A DNA stretch of 64,000 nucleotides, from positions 434,001 to 498,000 of the forward strand of contig JAALGZ010000002.1 in the NCBI GenBank assembly GCA_015227615.1, given 5' to 3'. Shown here piece after piece: positions 1 to 10,602 of the stretch. Numbering within the stretch: position 1 is the first letter of the stretch; each line of letters opens with the position of its first letter. The notes beneath the pieces are model-generated. The model saw only the letters and a list, made by a program, of their open reading frames with translations. It was not told the origin of the DNA and searched no databases. Both the position numbers and the translations under genes were made by a program. This DNA is from Labyrinthula sp. Ha (lineage: Eukaryota > Sar > Bigyra > Labyrinthulida > Labyrinthulaceae).

Positions 1-2285
1 CTTATGTTCCTGAACATAATGGCATAGCTCAAAGAAGTAACCAGTTTGTGTTAACAAGAATTAAGTCAATGATAAACTCCAGTATTTTGGATGAAAAGTT
101 ATACTGAGACTTCGCTGTGTTTTATGATATATATATATATATAAAACAGGATAATAGAAGGTAAGAATGCAATCTCAGCTTATGAAGCAGTTTTCAACAG
201 AAAACCTAAATTAAATAATATGCATATTTTTGGTTCTCTAGTTGTGTATTTTATCGAAACAGATTCAAAAACAGAGTGTAAAGGAAGAGAAGGATTTTTT
301 GCTGGTTACAACTATATTACAGGCGAAGCACTGATCATCGATAAAGATAAAAGAAACTTAATAAAAACTCCGAACTTCAAGATAACTAAAAGAAGAAAAG
401 CTGATACAGAACAAGAAAGGTTGGATAAAAATATTGACACTGAAAATATTTCTTCTTATTGTCATGAAGATGATGTATCTAGAGAGAAACGTATTACTGA
501 AACGAAAGAAAACGGTAAGAATATTGAAGAAGATAAAAATCAAAAAGAAACAGAAACACTTCTTCCTCCTGAACAATATGTGAGACGATCAAGCAGAAAG
601 GTTCAACCACCCGAGAGATTAACTTACGCTCAAGAAGTCAACAATGATACGAAATACATTTTTGAAGATGCAGCCTTTTTATTTGCGCAACCGAATTTAA
701 TCAACTTTGCTGCCGCAATGATTGTAAAAGATAATACAATTCCGAAGTCATATTTCCAGATAAAGAATAAACCACAGTCAGAAAAGTGGTTTGAAGCGTA
801 TGACAAGGAGTTGAACAAGTTAATCAAAGTCGGAAAAATGAAACTGATAAATAAAAGTGATTTTAAAGGGACAGAAGTTATTCCTATTATGGAGTTGTAT
901 TCAAAAAAGATAGATAACATTTCAAAAGAATTGATATTTAAATGCAGGTTTGTTGCACGTGGAGATATGCAAGATGAATTTTTAAAATATTATTCCCCGA
1001 CTGCAAAAATGAAACTTATCGGATTATTTATATTTGTAGTTGCATCGAAAAACTGGAAGTGGATTCAAGTAGATATAGGGAACGCTTTTCTAAACGCAAC
1101 ACTTGATAGGTTATACTATTATGTGTTACCTCAGAAGTTACGAAGAATTTACCCTAATTATGTATGGGAGTCAAAACAAGCTTTATATGGACTCAAAGAA
1201 TCTCCTTTATATTGGTGTAAAGAAATAAGCAGCACACTAAAAAATCTGGACTTTGAAGTGAATGTCAAAGAAAGTACTATTTTTGTACATAGAACAAGAC
1301 GTATTATTATTTTATTGTATGTGGATGATATGCTTTTTGCTTCGGATTAAGAAAACCAACTTAACTAGATACTGAAAAAACTAAAAGAAGTATATGATGT
1401 TAAAAATACAGCTGAAGTCAAGAACTATGTAGGTTTTGAGATATTTGAAAATGAGCAGTTTGTATTCTTAACAGTGGAAAATTATATCGTGAAGCTAGCA
1501 GAAGCTTTTGAAGTAAAAGAAGATGATAGAAATGTTATTCCTCATGTTGTTAACTATTATATCGACAAACCTGATGATAGCAGAAAGTTGGAGTTTAAAA
1601 GAAAACATCAGTCGATTGTTGAATCTTTAACATACATTGCCAAGGTTTGTCGCCCTGACATTGTGTTCCAGACCAACATGCTTGCACAGTGTGCAAGAAA
1701 ACCAACAACAAAACATCTCAACGCGGCAAAGAAGGTAGTTGGCTATTTATTAAATGTGAAAAACATGGTTTGAAATACAAGAAAGGTGCAAGTAGGGTGG
1801 GTATTGAAGCGTTTTGTGACGCGTCACATGCGTCACTAAACAAAAGATGTTCAGTTACAGGTTTCATTGTGAAGGTCAATAAAGCAGTATTACTCTATAA
1901 AACCAAGAAACAGGAGAAAGTTGCAACGTCGTCAACAGAAGCAGAAATAGTTGCCTGTGCTACATTAATTAAAGAACTCAGGTGGTTGAAGATAAACTTG
2001 GAATTTATGAAGATGAAGATTAATGATTTAGACATCAGATGTGATAATGAAGGAACGTCTAAGAAGATGGGAGTGAGAGAGAGTTATTCTGGGATAAAAC
2101 AATTAGAAATTGAATATTATCTCTCAAAGCAAACACTAGAAGATGAAAAATGGAATATTCAATATATTAGTTCTAAAGAAAATGATGCAGATGTATTGAC
2201 AAAACCAGTTGCAAGAAATGTGTTTCTAAGAAACTGCAAGAAGTGGTTAGTAAATGTTGAGGAAGAAAAGAATAAAACTATGTAA
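1..2285 (+). pseudogene. Ty1/copia-type retrotransposon pol relic (integrase end, RT, RNase H)
   Basis: Fragment of a copia-like Pol polyprotein that runs off the left edge. Bases 3-105 encode the end of the integrase core (YVPEHNGIAQR, the usual H-N-G motif). Frame slips at the (AT)n tract near 129-145 and is open again from about 170 to 1350. The reverse transcriptase shows the IQVDIGNAFLNA, ALYGLKESP and LLYVDDML motifs, with catalytic YVDD intact. In-frame stops at 1348-1350 and shortly after, then a frameshift near 1765, precede the RNase H domain (FCDASHAS, TSSTEAEIVA), which is open to 2285. Order integrase-RT-RNase H defines Copia rather than Gypsy. At least two frameshifts and two stops mean it is inactive. 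Gag, protease and the 5' LTR lie outside the window. Confidence 0.93.
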
Positions 2286-2308
2286 GAGGAGTAAAAGAAT
2301 GGATATCG

Positions 2309-2447
2309 TATGTTGGATAGTTGGTTTAAGTTGAGTGTTAGTTGATTGAAGGTATCTTGTTGAACTAAAGAGGAAGGTAATAGTTTCAACTATATATTGA
2401 GCAGACTTTAACTAATAAGAAATAAAATAAAAACTTACGTTTAACAG
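2309..2447 (+). repeat. Possible start of copia 3' LTR
   Basis: About 25 bp after the RNase H stop, a purine-rich stretch (GAGGAGTAAAAGAATGGA) resembles a polypurine tract and is followed by TGTTGGATAG, a copia-like LTR start. No matching CA-terminated end or second LTR copy is visible, so the right boundary is arbitrary and the LTR may be truncated. Confidence 0.25.
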
Positions 2448-2574
2448 ATTCAAACACCCAAAAAAAGTAGAGTAGGAAGAGCGAGAATAGAACAAACCAT
2501 CTATGAGTTTCAGCTTTATAGACTTCTTCTTCAGTTTCTTCTTTCTTTTCTACTTCACCGTTGACCAACTTCAT
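2386..2574 (-). CDS. Possible small single-pass membrane protein with a 27-nt intron
   Basis: A 62-codon reading frame with an acidic, charged N-terminus (residues 1-24) followed by one strongly hydrophobic aromatic segment (about residues 26-42). A GTAAGT...TTATTAG segment at 2412-2438 is exactly 27 nt and looks like the proven 28- and 29-nt introns of this window. It is a multiple of three without a stop, so both forms are open (62 aa unspliced, 53 aa spliced). I do not recognise the protein. It lies downstream of PEX3 on the same strand and overlaps the presumed copia LTR, so it could also be chance. Confidence 0.3.
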   Translation of the reverse strand: MKLVNGEVEKKEETEEEVYKAETHRWFVLFSLFLLYFFWVFESVKRKFLFYFLLVKVCSIYS

Positions 2575-2825
2575 TTGGTTTTATATTTTTATTAAGTATC
2601 CCTGTGGTTAATTACGGTGTGAAATGTTCCAAGTCCCACAACAATGCTACCGGTAATAACTTGATACGTTTCCTAAAGGAGTACTATATAGCAAGACTAG
2701 AACGGTTCAAAACAACTATGCATTTTGGTGTAGATGTATTACCTTGTCCGGCAATATCTCGCCTATTAAAATTGTTTACCTCAGTTTTTAAAGCGCTTGA
2801 GGTCTGGGGTGTGCATTCCTGTATG

Positions 2826-4076
2826 TTATGTTTCTGCAAGAGTTTGGAACATTTTCATGACTTCATCATCTCCACCAAGCATCTGAAGCATCTGATCCAT
2901 TCCTGGAATAGAAGGCATTGGTTCTTCACCTACAGCAAATACCTCATTTGCAAACAGCTGTGACACTTCAGTCTTTGTGCTTTTCTGCATGGCTTCGATG
3001 TATCCATTTTCACCTTCTTTTAAAACATCCTCGGAAACCTCTTTCATGAGAGAAACAATTACCTTTGTGAGAACCAAGCTCCCGGTTTTATCTCTTTTAT
3101 CCGTCTGGAGAAATGAATAAGGCTTGAATCTAACCAAATTCTTAACAAGATGATCAAATAATAGATCGAGAGAAGTTGAAGTAACAGAATCAAAAAGCGG
3201 GCATTCTACCATGTCAAGGATTTCCTCCAGCGCAGGGTTCTCAGACTGAAAATCCACAATTTGATCGAGACCAGCTGGATCACGAATGGCATATCTGCAG
3301 AAAAAACTTGAGCGGAAGAATGTATTAGCGTGTGTACCTTTTGAGCCAGGTTCGAATGCGCCTCGCAGAGCATACACCAGATCAATAATTTCCTCGACAT
3401 AAATCTTTTGATCACTTCCCATTTTCCATGATTTCGAAACTTTTTCCAGTGAACCTTGGACATCAGATTCGAGTTTTACTAAGCCGTCATCCAGGAAATA
3501 TTCCAATGCAGACACAAACACTTTTTCCTTTTCTTCCTTAGAAACAGCATCTTTGTCATCTAGCTCATTTCTTGATACAATGTGCTGTTGGACCCATATC
3601 AAAGAATGTAACACACTGAGAGCATAAAAACTTGTAAACAATCTCGACAATGAAATTAGTTTTAGCTTCTCCCAACAGAGTTCTTGCTCCTGAACATCCT
3701 TACTCTTTGTTCTTAAATCTCGCAATTCTGATGTAATCTCCTTTGGATCTGTTAACTTTTTTATTTCCTTGTTTAATAAGCTTAGAAAATTCTTGAGTAC
3801 AACTGAAGGATCCTGCTTTAACCTGTCTATTTCCGCCTTTCGGACTCTCTCTTTTTGTAAACTTTGCTGTAAATCCTTTTCCAAGTTCGCTGATAAATTC
3901 TCCAATTTTTTTAAGCCTTTGTTAACAACCTTTTTAACGGCAAAGTATCCCACTGCACCGGTTAATGCAACGATAGAGATATATTTCAAAGTTTTCCGTT
4001 TATCAAACATGTTGACTAATGGAGTAATAGTTGATATATTTTGGGCAATTGAAGAATAATCTAAATAACTTTTCAT
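2826..4076 (-). CDS. PEX3: Peroxisomal biogenesis factor 3 (peroxin-3)
   Basis: Peroxisomal membrane protein that, in the known family, docks the PEX19 chaperone so that membrane proteins can be inserted into peroxisomes. The 416-residue product has a basic N-terminus, a membrane anchor near residues 32-51 (ISIVALTGAVGYFAVKKV), a charged coiled segment, and then the cytosolic helical domain with the family signature WEKLKLISLSRLFTSFYALS and LIWVQQHIV at about residues 135-170. Length fits the family (370-450). No intron is needed. The first Met gives a 22-residue leader before a second Met (codon near 4010); family comparison suggests the second Met, MFDKRKTLKYIS, may be the true start. Neighbouring genes are unrelated. 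Confidence 0.9.
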   Translation of the reverse strand: MKSYLDYSSIAQNISTITPLVNMFDKRKTLKYISIVALTGAVGYFAVKKVVNKGLKKLENLSANLEKDLQQSLQKERVRKAEIDRLKQDPSVVLKNFLSLLNKEIKKLTDPKEITSELRDLRTKSKDVQEQELCWEKLKLISLSRLFTSFYALSVLHSLIWVQQHIVSRNELDDKDAVSKEEKEKVFVSALEYFLDDGLVKLESDVQGSLEKVSKSWKMGSDQKIYVEEIIDLVYALRGAFEPGSKGTHANTFFRSSFFCRYAIRDPAGLDQIVDFQSENPALEEILDMVECPLFDSVTSTSLDLLFDHLVKNLVRFKPYSFLQTDKRDKTGSLVLTKVIVSLMKEVSEDVLKEGENGYIEAMQKSTKTEVSQLFANEVFAVGEEPMPSIPGMDQMLQMLGGDDEVMKMFQTLAET

Positions 4077-7000
4077 GAATGGAATTTTGGGAATTTAAGA
4101 AAAATGACAAAAGATCAGGAATTTTTAGAGGTGGTATATGATTTATTGAAAATTTATCAATAAGAAATTTGCCTATATTTTTCTTACTGATTAATTCTAA
4201 TAATTCCCTAATTATCTTGATTGATCTTTGATTATCAATTGATACTCATAACAAATTTACAATCATTTAACAAAATCAAAATCCAAATGCTTTTATTCTT
4301 AATTAGAATCAAAATGATTATCAATTAAGGATTGAAAATTTTCATCAAATCTGAGGCCAAGATATCTGGCCAGAGAAAACTTATGAGCAACCTGCAAAAT
4401 AGCCGATGTCCACAGCTAGGAAATTTGTATTCAATGGAATACCCCCTCCAGTGTCTTGGAATACCTTTTGAAACGGCCCATTCTTTCAAGGTCTCATTTC
4501 TATTTTCTTTAGATTATTAATCAAAAGTGGCATGAATTAAGAGCCTGTAAAGCAGATACAGGAAAAACAACAAAGAAAGAAAACTGTAACATGATTCTAT
4601 ATTCCTCCAAAACCTTTTATGAGATGTTCACATATTTATCATGCAACATAAGTGTCCAAATAATTCTAGTGGGAAGTAATCTCCTCAGTACACTATACCA
4701 TGAAACTATTCTTAGGGATAACAGAGCAATCTAGACATATTTGATAAGGAAAAGGAAATGTATTAGGAATAAAGGTGGAAATGTGTTAAAAGCTTATGGC
4801 GTAATTCATGTAATGGTTGCAATCCATGCTTCTAGCTCGATTACAAATGCCATGAGTTACACTAAAATGGCAAGTACCAATTTTTTTAACTTTTTTTATG
4901 GTGTATCTAAACCTTAGGAGAACAAATTGTGCTAAGTTACAAGTAAACTCTGTTGTCGTCAATTTATCATCTAGATTCCTTGAAAGTCTTCTCTTAATTT
5001 TCTTCCTCTTTTTCTAGATCTACTATAATTTTCACTCTAGGCTACATGGTCCGTGATTTGCTACCGTTCAAAGTGGTGTTAATGAAAAAAAAGGATTTCC
5101 TATATTCTCGCTCATGTTTGATAATATTGATGCTGCAGAGCCCCAATACCAACAAGTAGCATAAACTCTTGGGCGCGCACAATAAGGTACATGGCCAAAA
5201 CAAGCATAAATCGATATCTTTTTAATTATGGAGTTTCTTTCGTCAAGCCAAGTATTCCACTACAGTCGTGACCAGATAGTAGCCTATGTACAGGTTGTAT
5301 CTTTTTGTTATTCTCATTTCTTTGTTCTTCCTTTGTTGACTTATAACGCAATTGACTACTTTATTACGCGAGATAGAATAAATCATAATATATACTACAT
5401 AAGAGTTGTCCAATATAAAAGCCGGAGAGTCATAACAGCATATGGTCATGCTATACTGGTATACTATGGTTCTTCTGACATCTGGTGGCCAGATGCATAA
5501 CTATTGCTGTACTAATCTAAACTCTATCAAAATTTATCACATGCACTAAGAGTGAAAACGGTGGTCAAAGCTAGTACTGGGCTCTACAAAAATATTAAAG
5601 GCTAAGTATTGTACATATTTATTGGAACAAGTTAATCCATACGGTAGACAAAATTAGACCGAGAATACAAAAAAAATGTAAGAAATCAAGACCAAATAAA
5701 AGCTCAAACTAAAAATGTGAAAACTTTGATTATAGAAACAGAGGCTTCGACGAGTTTAAAGAAATAACACAAAGTTCTCATGAATCCAATACTTCTTAAT
5801 ATTAGAGAAGCTGTCGAGTTCTTGGTTTTAATATCAGTTACGAAAGAGAAGTTTCTAGATGCAGAGCTACGTGTTCAATACCAATATTAACTTGTTGTTG
5901 CTTAGTGAAGCTTTATTATCCAACTTTTAAGATATTCAAAAATAATGACAATTTAGCTGGGTAAAACAAGCACTACGAGATGTACCAATGATGTATTTAA
6001 GGCGCGAGGGCACATGCTCGAAAAAAATAATGAAAACATATCACATTCGAGGATTAACCCCTACCACCTTCCTCTGTGTGAACCCTATATTACAGAATTC
6101 ACGTTTGTCCGTGAGTTCTCAAGAATGTATATTTCATGTCCCTGTATGTATATAGAAAATTCCCTTTGAGTTCATAACAACACCTGGAAAAAGACCACAA
6201 ACTTTACCACTAGTAGCCAGTACGACACAGCTATGAATTTGTACTGCGAGGATGTCTTGGCCAAGATTTCAGCAACAGTGAGATTGAAAAGGAACATATA
6301 TAAGCAACTCTAATATCCTCAGGGCCACATGCCAAGAAAAAACTTTTACATATGCTGCATCCATGACCCTTCCCTCATACTCTCAATACACTACGATACA
6401 TTCCCATCTTGTGCATTCAAACCACAGATTTTCCCAGTGATGAAAACTTGAGCAAGCTCTCATTCGATGCATGATACGAATGCTATTTACTTACTTCATT
6501 CCCCAGAGCAAGCCTGGATGGCTTTTTGGGAAATGAGCTTATATCATGGTACCTTTTGACAACAAGCAAGATGATTGAGTGAGTAAATATGATAAGCCTA
6601 CAGAAGAATAAATAGATTAGCATCAAGATCCCTGACTCACAATGAAGTGCAGAGAACTTGTTTCTAAAGGCACACTGCCTGGTTTCTCTGGGATGTGCAC
6701 AGTTAAACTAGAACTTAATCATGACTCATATGTTTCAAACATTATCAGGAACTTACACTCCACAAAACATGATAATTTTTTCATCGATTATTTAAATTGT
6801 GTCTACAGATCATCCAAGGTTTTCCTTCGATGCCTGTTTTTCTATAACGTTGTCAAATAAATGAATATAATTAGTTCATACTGAGGAGTAGATAGTTAGA
6901 ATACTGTGTGCACTGGATCTAATGGTTTTTTCATATAAACTCTCTAACCATATTATATTGCTATTCTAATATGAATAATTCTAATAATGTGAAATATGGT

Positions 7001-7207
7001 CGATTACTTAATATATAAAGACTGATGGCTTGGCGCTTATTCAAAAATGATCATTTTGTTAAGCAGAAAAAAAAAATCAAAACTTTTATGTACCTCATCG
7101 TATATTCGAACTATAAATAAGCCAAAAAAGTTGAGACAACTTGCATTAAAAGTATTTCTTTTTAGTTAGAGATTGGATATTTTGATTTTAACGGCTTAAG
7201 AGCCAGA
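4077..7207. other. Gene-free stretch
   Basis: About 3.1 kb between PEX3 and the CCDC96-like gene. Only short frames of 60-90 codons occur, none with a recognisable motif or codon pattern. The segment 6040-6560 is slightly less AT-rich and reads with few stops on the plus strand, but not beyond what chance allows. It includes the presumed PEX3 promoter side (4077-4330). I see no RNA gene or repeat array. Confidence 0.6.
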
Positions 7208-8140
7208 ATGGAACTGAAAATCTTGAAAGAAGAACTTCAGGACTTAAAGACAAAAAATGAGGCAATTCAACGCCGAATTCAGCCCCTTGTGGCAAAGAAA
7301 GAGGTAAAAGCACGTGACGAAAAGAAAGAATTCTTTGAAGCAGGTGATCAGGAGAAGAATCTTTACATGAAGTCGTTAGATGAGTATTTTGCATCCTTTG
7401 AAGGACAAACGCAGTTAGTAAGGCAGCTGACTGAAAAAACTGAAAAAACTGAAAGTAGACTTCAAGAAAAAATGCGGAAAGTGACTGAAGCAGCAAAAAC
7501 TTTTGCTCATTTTCGCACAGAAATTTCTAAGACGTCGATTAATCCTCACACAAAGAAACCCATTAATCCAAGGCAATTAGTTAATTTCCAGAAAAAAGAG
7601 CAAAAGCTTGCAAAACAAATTGAAGAACTTTGGTTTACCAACATCTTCGTGGTGTTGCAACTGAAGAAAGTCGAAGATGAGATTAGTTCAAAAGAACAAT
7701 TGAGCGAAGGATTGCATTTAATTGACTTTGAGCAATTAAAAATTGAAAATCAAACACTTGTAGAGAAAATTGAAGGAAGAGCAGAAGAATTACAGAAACT
7801 AAAAAACAAAACTACTACCATGGTTCAAGTACTGATTCATTTAAAAGAAAAACTTCAGTTCATTCAAAAGGAAAATGAAAAAAGTCAGTTGGATTTGTCC
7901 TTAGGTCAAAATGAACTGATGTCCTCTAAAGAAACCTTGAAGAGGATGAAAAATCAAAAGGCCAGGCAAGAGAAACGAAGAGAAAAGAACCAAAAAGAAA
8001 ATCAATTCGCTTGTAATCCAACTTTGGTGGAAGATTACAAAAAAGTGGTTGCAAGGGCAGAAGAAATAAATAAAAAAAATATTCTTCTAAAAGAAAGATT
8101 AACCACATTAAAACGCATGAAAAAAGAGAAAATGAAATAA
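7208..8140 (+). CDS. CCDC96/CCDC113-family axonemal coiled-coil protein
   Basis: A 310-residue, almost wholly coiled-coil protein rich in K, E and Q. Residues about 170-215 carry the hallmark of the CCDC113/CCDC96 domain family (LHLIDFEQLKIENQTLVEKI followed by EELQKLKNKTTTMVQVL). In animals and Chlamydomonas these proteins (CCDC96 is FAP184, CCDC113 is FAP263) sit on the axoneme near radial spoke 3. The C-terminal LVEDYKKVVARAEEIN region makes CCDC96 the closer match from memory, but it is shorter than human CCDC96, which has a long acidic N-terminus. A single exon, preceded by stop codons, begins at the first Met. Its presence implies a motile cilium. The stop codon overlaps an AATAAA-like signal, and the gene faces the oxidoreductase gene with 12 bp between stops. 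Confidence 0.82.
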   Translation: MELKILKEELQDLKTKNEAIQRRIQPLVAKKEVKARDEKKEFFEAGDQEKNLYMKSLDEYFASFEGQTQLVRQLTEKTEKTESRLQEKMRKVTEAAKTFAHFRTEISKTSINPHTKKPINPRQLVNFQKKEQKLAKQIEELWFTNIFVVLQLKKVEDEISSKEQLSEGLHLIDFEQLKIENQTLVEKIEGRAEELQKLKNKTTTMVQVLIHLKEKLQFIQKENEKSQLDLSLGQNELMSSKETLKRMKNQKARQEKRREKNQKENQFACNPTLVEDYKKVVARAEEINKKNILLKERLTTLKRMKKEKMK

Positions 8141-8152
8141 ATAAGTCATTAG

Positions 8153-9182
8153 TCATAAATTTACAACTACTTTACCGACATGCTTCCTTCCTGAAACTTC
8201 ATCTATTGCTTTTTCAACCTCATCCAATCCAGCATAATTTTGAGTCACCATTTGTCCTAAATCTAGTTTGTTTGCTACAATTTCTGGCCAAACAAATTTT
8301 TCAATCTCTTTCTTGAGCATTATTTTATGTTCATCTGGTTGTGAACGAAGTACTGATCCCGTTACCGTCAAACTCTTTAATAAAATCCTAGTTAGATCAA
8401 GATCTTGAACTTTGCTTCCACCTAGCATACCAAGAAGAACCAACTTTCCTTTTGGATTAAGCATCTTTAGGTTTCCATCTAGATACTTGGCACCAACCTA
8501 AATATAACAAAAGGATAAAATTTACCACATCGAGTATGAAATCAAACTTTCCTGCCTTTTCCATCCAATTTTCTTCTAGATAGGATATAGAATCCACCCC
8601 TAGTTTCTCAATATAATTTTTCTTATCTTCACTTCCATACACGGCAACAATATCTTTCACACCAAAATGCTTCAACAATAAGATACAGGTTGATCCAATA
8701 CCACCAGAAGCCCCATATATCAAAAACCTTGTATTCTGCATTTCTTTAATCTTATCTTCAAGAAAAAAAATCCTCAAAACATTTTTCCAGCAGGTAAAGA
8801 GAGTTTCAGGAATTCCACCCGCGTTTGAATATAGCTTCTCTGAGTAATTATTTGGAAGGAAGAAACAGAGACTTTCATTTGCTTTACAGTATTCGGCATA
8901 AGTTCCACCAGGAACTAGGCATGAAACTTTCTTGCCTATAATTGACGAGTTCGCTGCTTCAACTATCTCTCCAGAGCACTCGAGTCCAAGCACATCGGTA
9001 ACACCCGGTGGTGGCGGATAGAAGCCCTTGTTTTGAAGAACATCAGGTCCATTAATTCCAAAAGAGTTCACTTTGATAAGCACATCTGTCGGAAGACTAA
9101 GAGATGGTATTGGGAGTGATTGTAGGCCTTTTCCAGAAACAAATCCTCTCATTAGCTTGTTCATTTTCGGATTATTTGTCAA
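8153..9182 (-). CDS. PIG3-like NAD(P)H quinone oxidoreductase (MDR superfamily), one 28-nt intron
   Basis: Exons at 9182-8526 and 8497-8153 join in phase 0 to give 333 residues, the usual length for the PIG3/TP53I3-type quinone oxidoreductases of the medium-chain dehydrogenase superfamily. The GroES-like N-domain includes INGPDVLQNKGFYPPPPG and VLGLECSGEI. The nucleotide-binding fold has GASGGIGS (about residues 157-164), and the C-terminus has SGRKHVGKVVV. Zinc-ligand cysteines of true alcohol dehydrogenases are absent, as expected for quinone reductases. Without splicing the frame ends early in an unrelated tail. With splicing ILDV continues into VGAKYLDGNLKMLNPKGKL, the normal family sequence. 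Likely reduces quinones or enals with NADPH in the cytosol; the substrate cannot be read from sequence. Confidence 0.9.
8498..8525 (-). other. 28-nt spliceosomal-type intron
   Basis: Begins GTAAATTTTA and ends ATATTTAG on the minus strand, phase 0. Removal restores the quinone oxidoreductase frame and the conserved strand after the Rossmann fold. 28 nt does not divide by three, so retention destroys the protein. Confidence 0.9.
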
Positions 9183-9259
9183 AATTTAATACGTTAATGC
9201 AATATCGAGTTTAGTAGTAAGAAACAAAAAAAATCTTCGTTGATTCCCAAACATAAAAA

Positions 9260-10225
9260 CTATACTTCTGTTGACAAAGCGTCTTCAAGGCTTCCTTCTT
9301 CAATTTCATCACATTCCGAAAATACTTGCTTGATTCCTGCTAATCCCTCATCAAAAGTCTCACTTGTCCATTCCGAAAAAGGTTTTCCAATTAGAGCTTC
9401 AAATGGTTGAAATATTGCTGCATCAAAAAGCTCCGAACCTGCAACCAGATTATCAAGTCCAGTTAAAGACGCCAAAGTTTCACATGATTCACCAGGAAGC
9501 CCATCCTCAAGAAACTCTTGAACTTCGGCAAAATACTCTGCGTCAAACAAAGACAGACATCCAAAGAATCCTGGATCTTCAGCTGTTCCGAACAAGTTCT
9601 CACAAGTTTCTTCATCGACTTCAATCAACCCATCTAAAATATCGAGCACCTCGGTAAAAAGTGGTTCAAAAGATGCAGTAGAATCTAGGTCAGAACTTTG
9701 AAGCTCTCTGGAGTCAACAAGTAGTCTATCATCACCAGAAGAATCGACTGCGTTTTCAGAAGCTGCAAAGAGATCCAGATCATCAGTGACAAGACCAAGT
9801 TCAACTATGCAAACCAAAGGTTCAACAAATCCTGTGAAAGTTCCTAAGCATCCAGTAATTTCTTCTACAAGAGATTCTTGCACGCACGTTAGTAAGTTGC
9901 TGGCTACAGCTGGTAAGTTGAAGATCTCAAATGTTAGAATTTCACTCAAACAGTTTTCAAGCAGGAAGTTTATTATGGCAATAAGGTTTTCCAAATCGAA
10001 ATAGTATTGTAGCTCTCTGATATCTTCTTGACTAATGTTATCTTTATCTAGAGTCTTAAGTTTTTCTACGACATCTTTATTAGAGAGAGCTTCTAGAATC
10101 TTAGCTTGGTTTGTAGTGAAGTCTTGTGCAAGACCTCTTATGTACTTTCCTTGTTGAAGAACCTCTGTTGGAGTTGCAGCTGCGGCAATTCCTGCTAGAG
10201 CTGCTAGAACTTTTGTATATTTCAT
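9260..10225 (-). CDS. Secreted acidic eight-cysteine protein of unknown function
   Basis: 321 residues, intact, single exon. The N-terminus MKYTKVLAALAGIAAAAT is a clear signal peptide with cleavage likely around residue 18. The mature part is strongly acidic and helical-looking. It contains eight cysteines, grouped four before and four after a low-complexity Asp/Ser linker (about residues 160-190). Spacing in both halves is similar in kind (ENCLSEI, TCVQES, GCLGTF, VCIVEL; then TCENLF, GCLSLF, SCETLA, ECDEIE), which suggests two disulphide-stabilised halves. I recognise no family. It could be an extracellular, wall or lumenal protein. The start is the first Met after an AT-rich leader. It lies 77 bp from the start of the oxidoreductase gene, head behind tail. 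Confidence 0.75.
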   Translation of the reverse strand: MKYTKVLAALAGIAAAATPTEVLQQGKYIRGLAQDFTTNQAKILEALSNKDVVEKLKTLDKDNISQEDIRELQYYFDLENLIAIINFLLENCLSEILTFEIFNLPAVASNLLTCVQESLVEEITGCLGTFTGFVEPLVCIVELGLVTDDLDLFAASENAVDSSGDDRLLVDSRELQSSDLDSTASFEPLFTEVLDILDGLIEVDEETCENLFGTAEDPGFFGCLSLFDAEYFAEVQEFLEDGLPGESCETLASLTGLDNLVAGSELFDAAIFQPFEALIGKPFSEWTSETFDEGLAGIKQVFSECDEIEEGSLEDALSTEV

Positions 10226-10600
10226 TTTCTTTGTTTTATTATGGTTTTGTTTTCTTGGTGATATAGAGTTAAATAATAGCTGTATTTTAAACGGTAATCA
10301 AAACATGCATCTCGGAATCATATTTTGGTAAGAAAATGATAATGTGATGACAAACCAGTAATCGAGATGATACAGTCGAGAGTTTGGTATTGGTATTGAA
10401 CGTATCCAGTTTGATAATAGAAAAGGTTGTTCATAGAAATACAGAATATGAACATATTTCTAAGAGTAAAAGTCTCTTGGGAAGATTCTTTTTATATAAA
10501 GAAATAATATCAACTTGAATATAATATTCCTATCTTAAATAGAAATAATTGTTTTTATGTAGTTCTATTTTAAATTTCTATTCGTACTTAATGGGTGTGG
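10226..10600. other. Intergenic stretch
   Basis: About 375 bp between the start of the secreted-protein gene and the 10.6-kb transposon. It presumably holds that gene's promoter. No motif stands out beyond general AT-richness. Confidence 0.5.
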
Positions 10601-10602
10601 AC

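Noticed and set aside
4008-4060. TTTTGGGCAATTGAA near the PEX3 start resembling the MULE right end
   Set aside because: The match stops after 15 bases and lies inside coding sequence of an intact gene.
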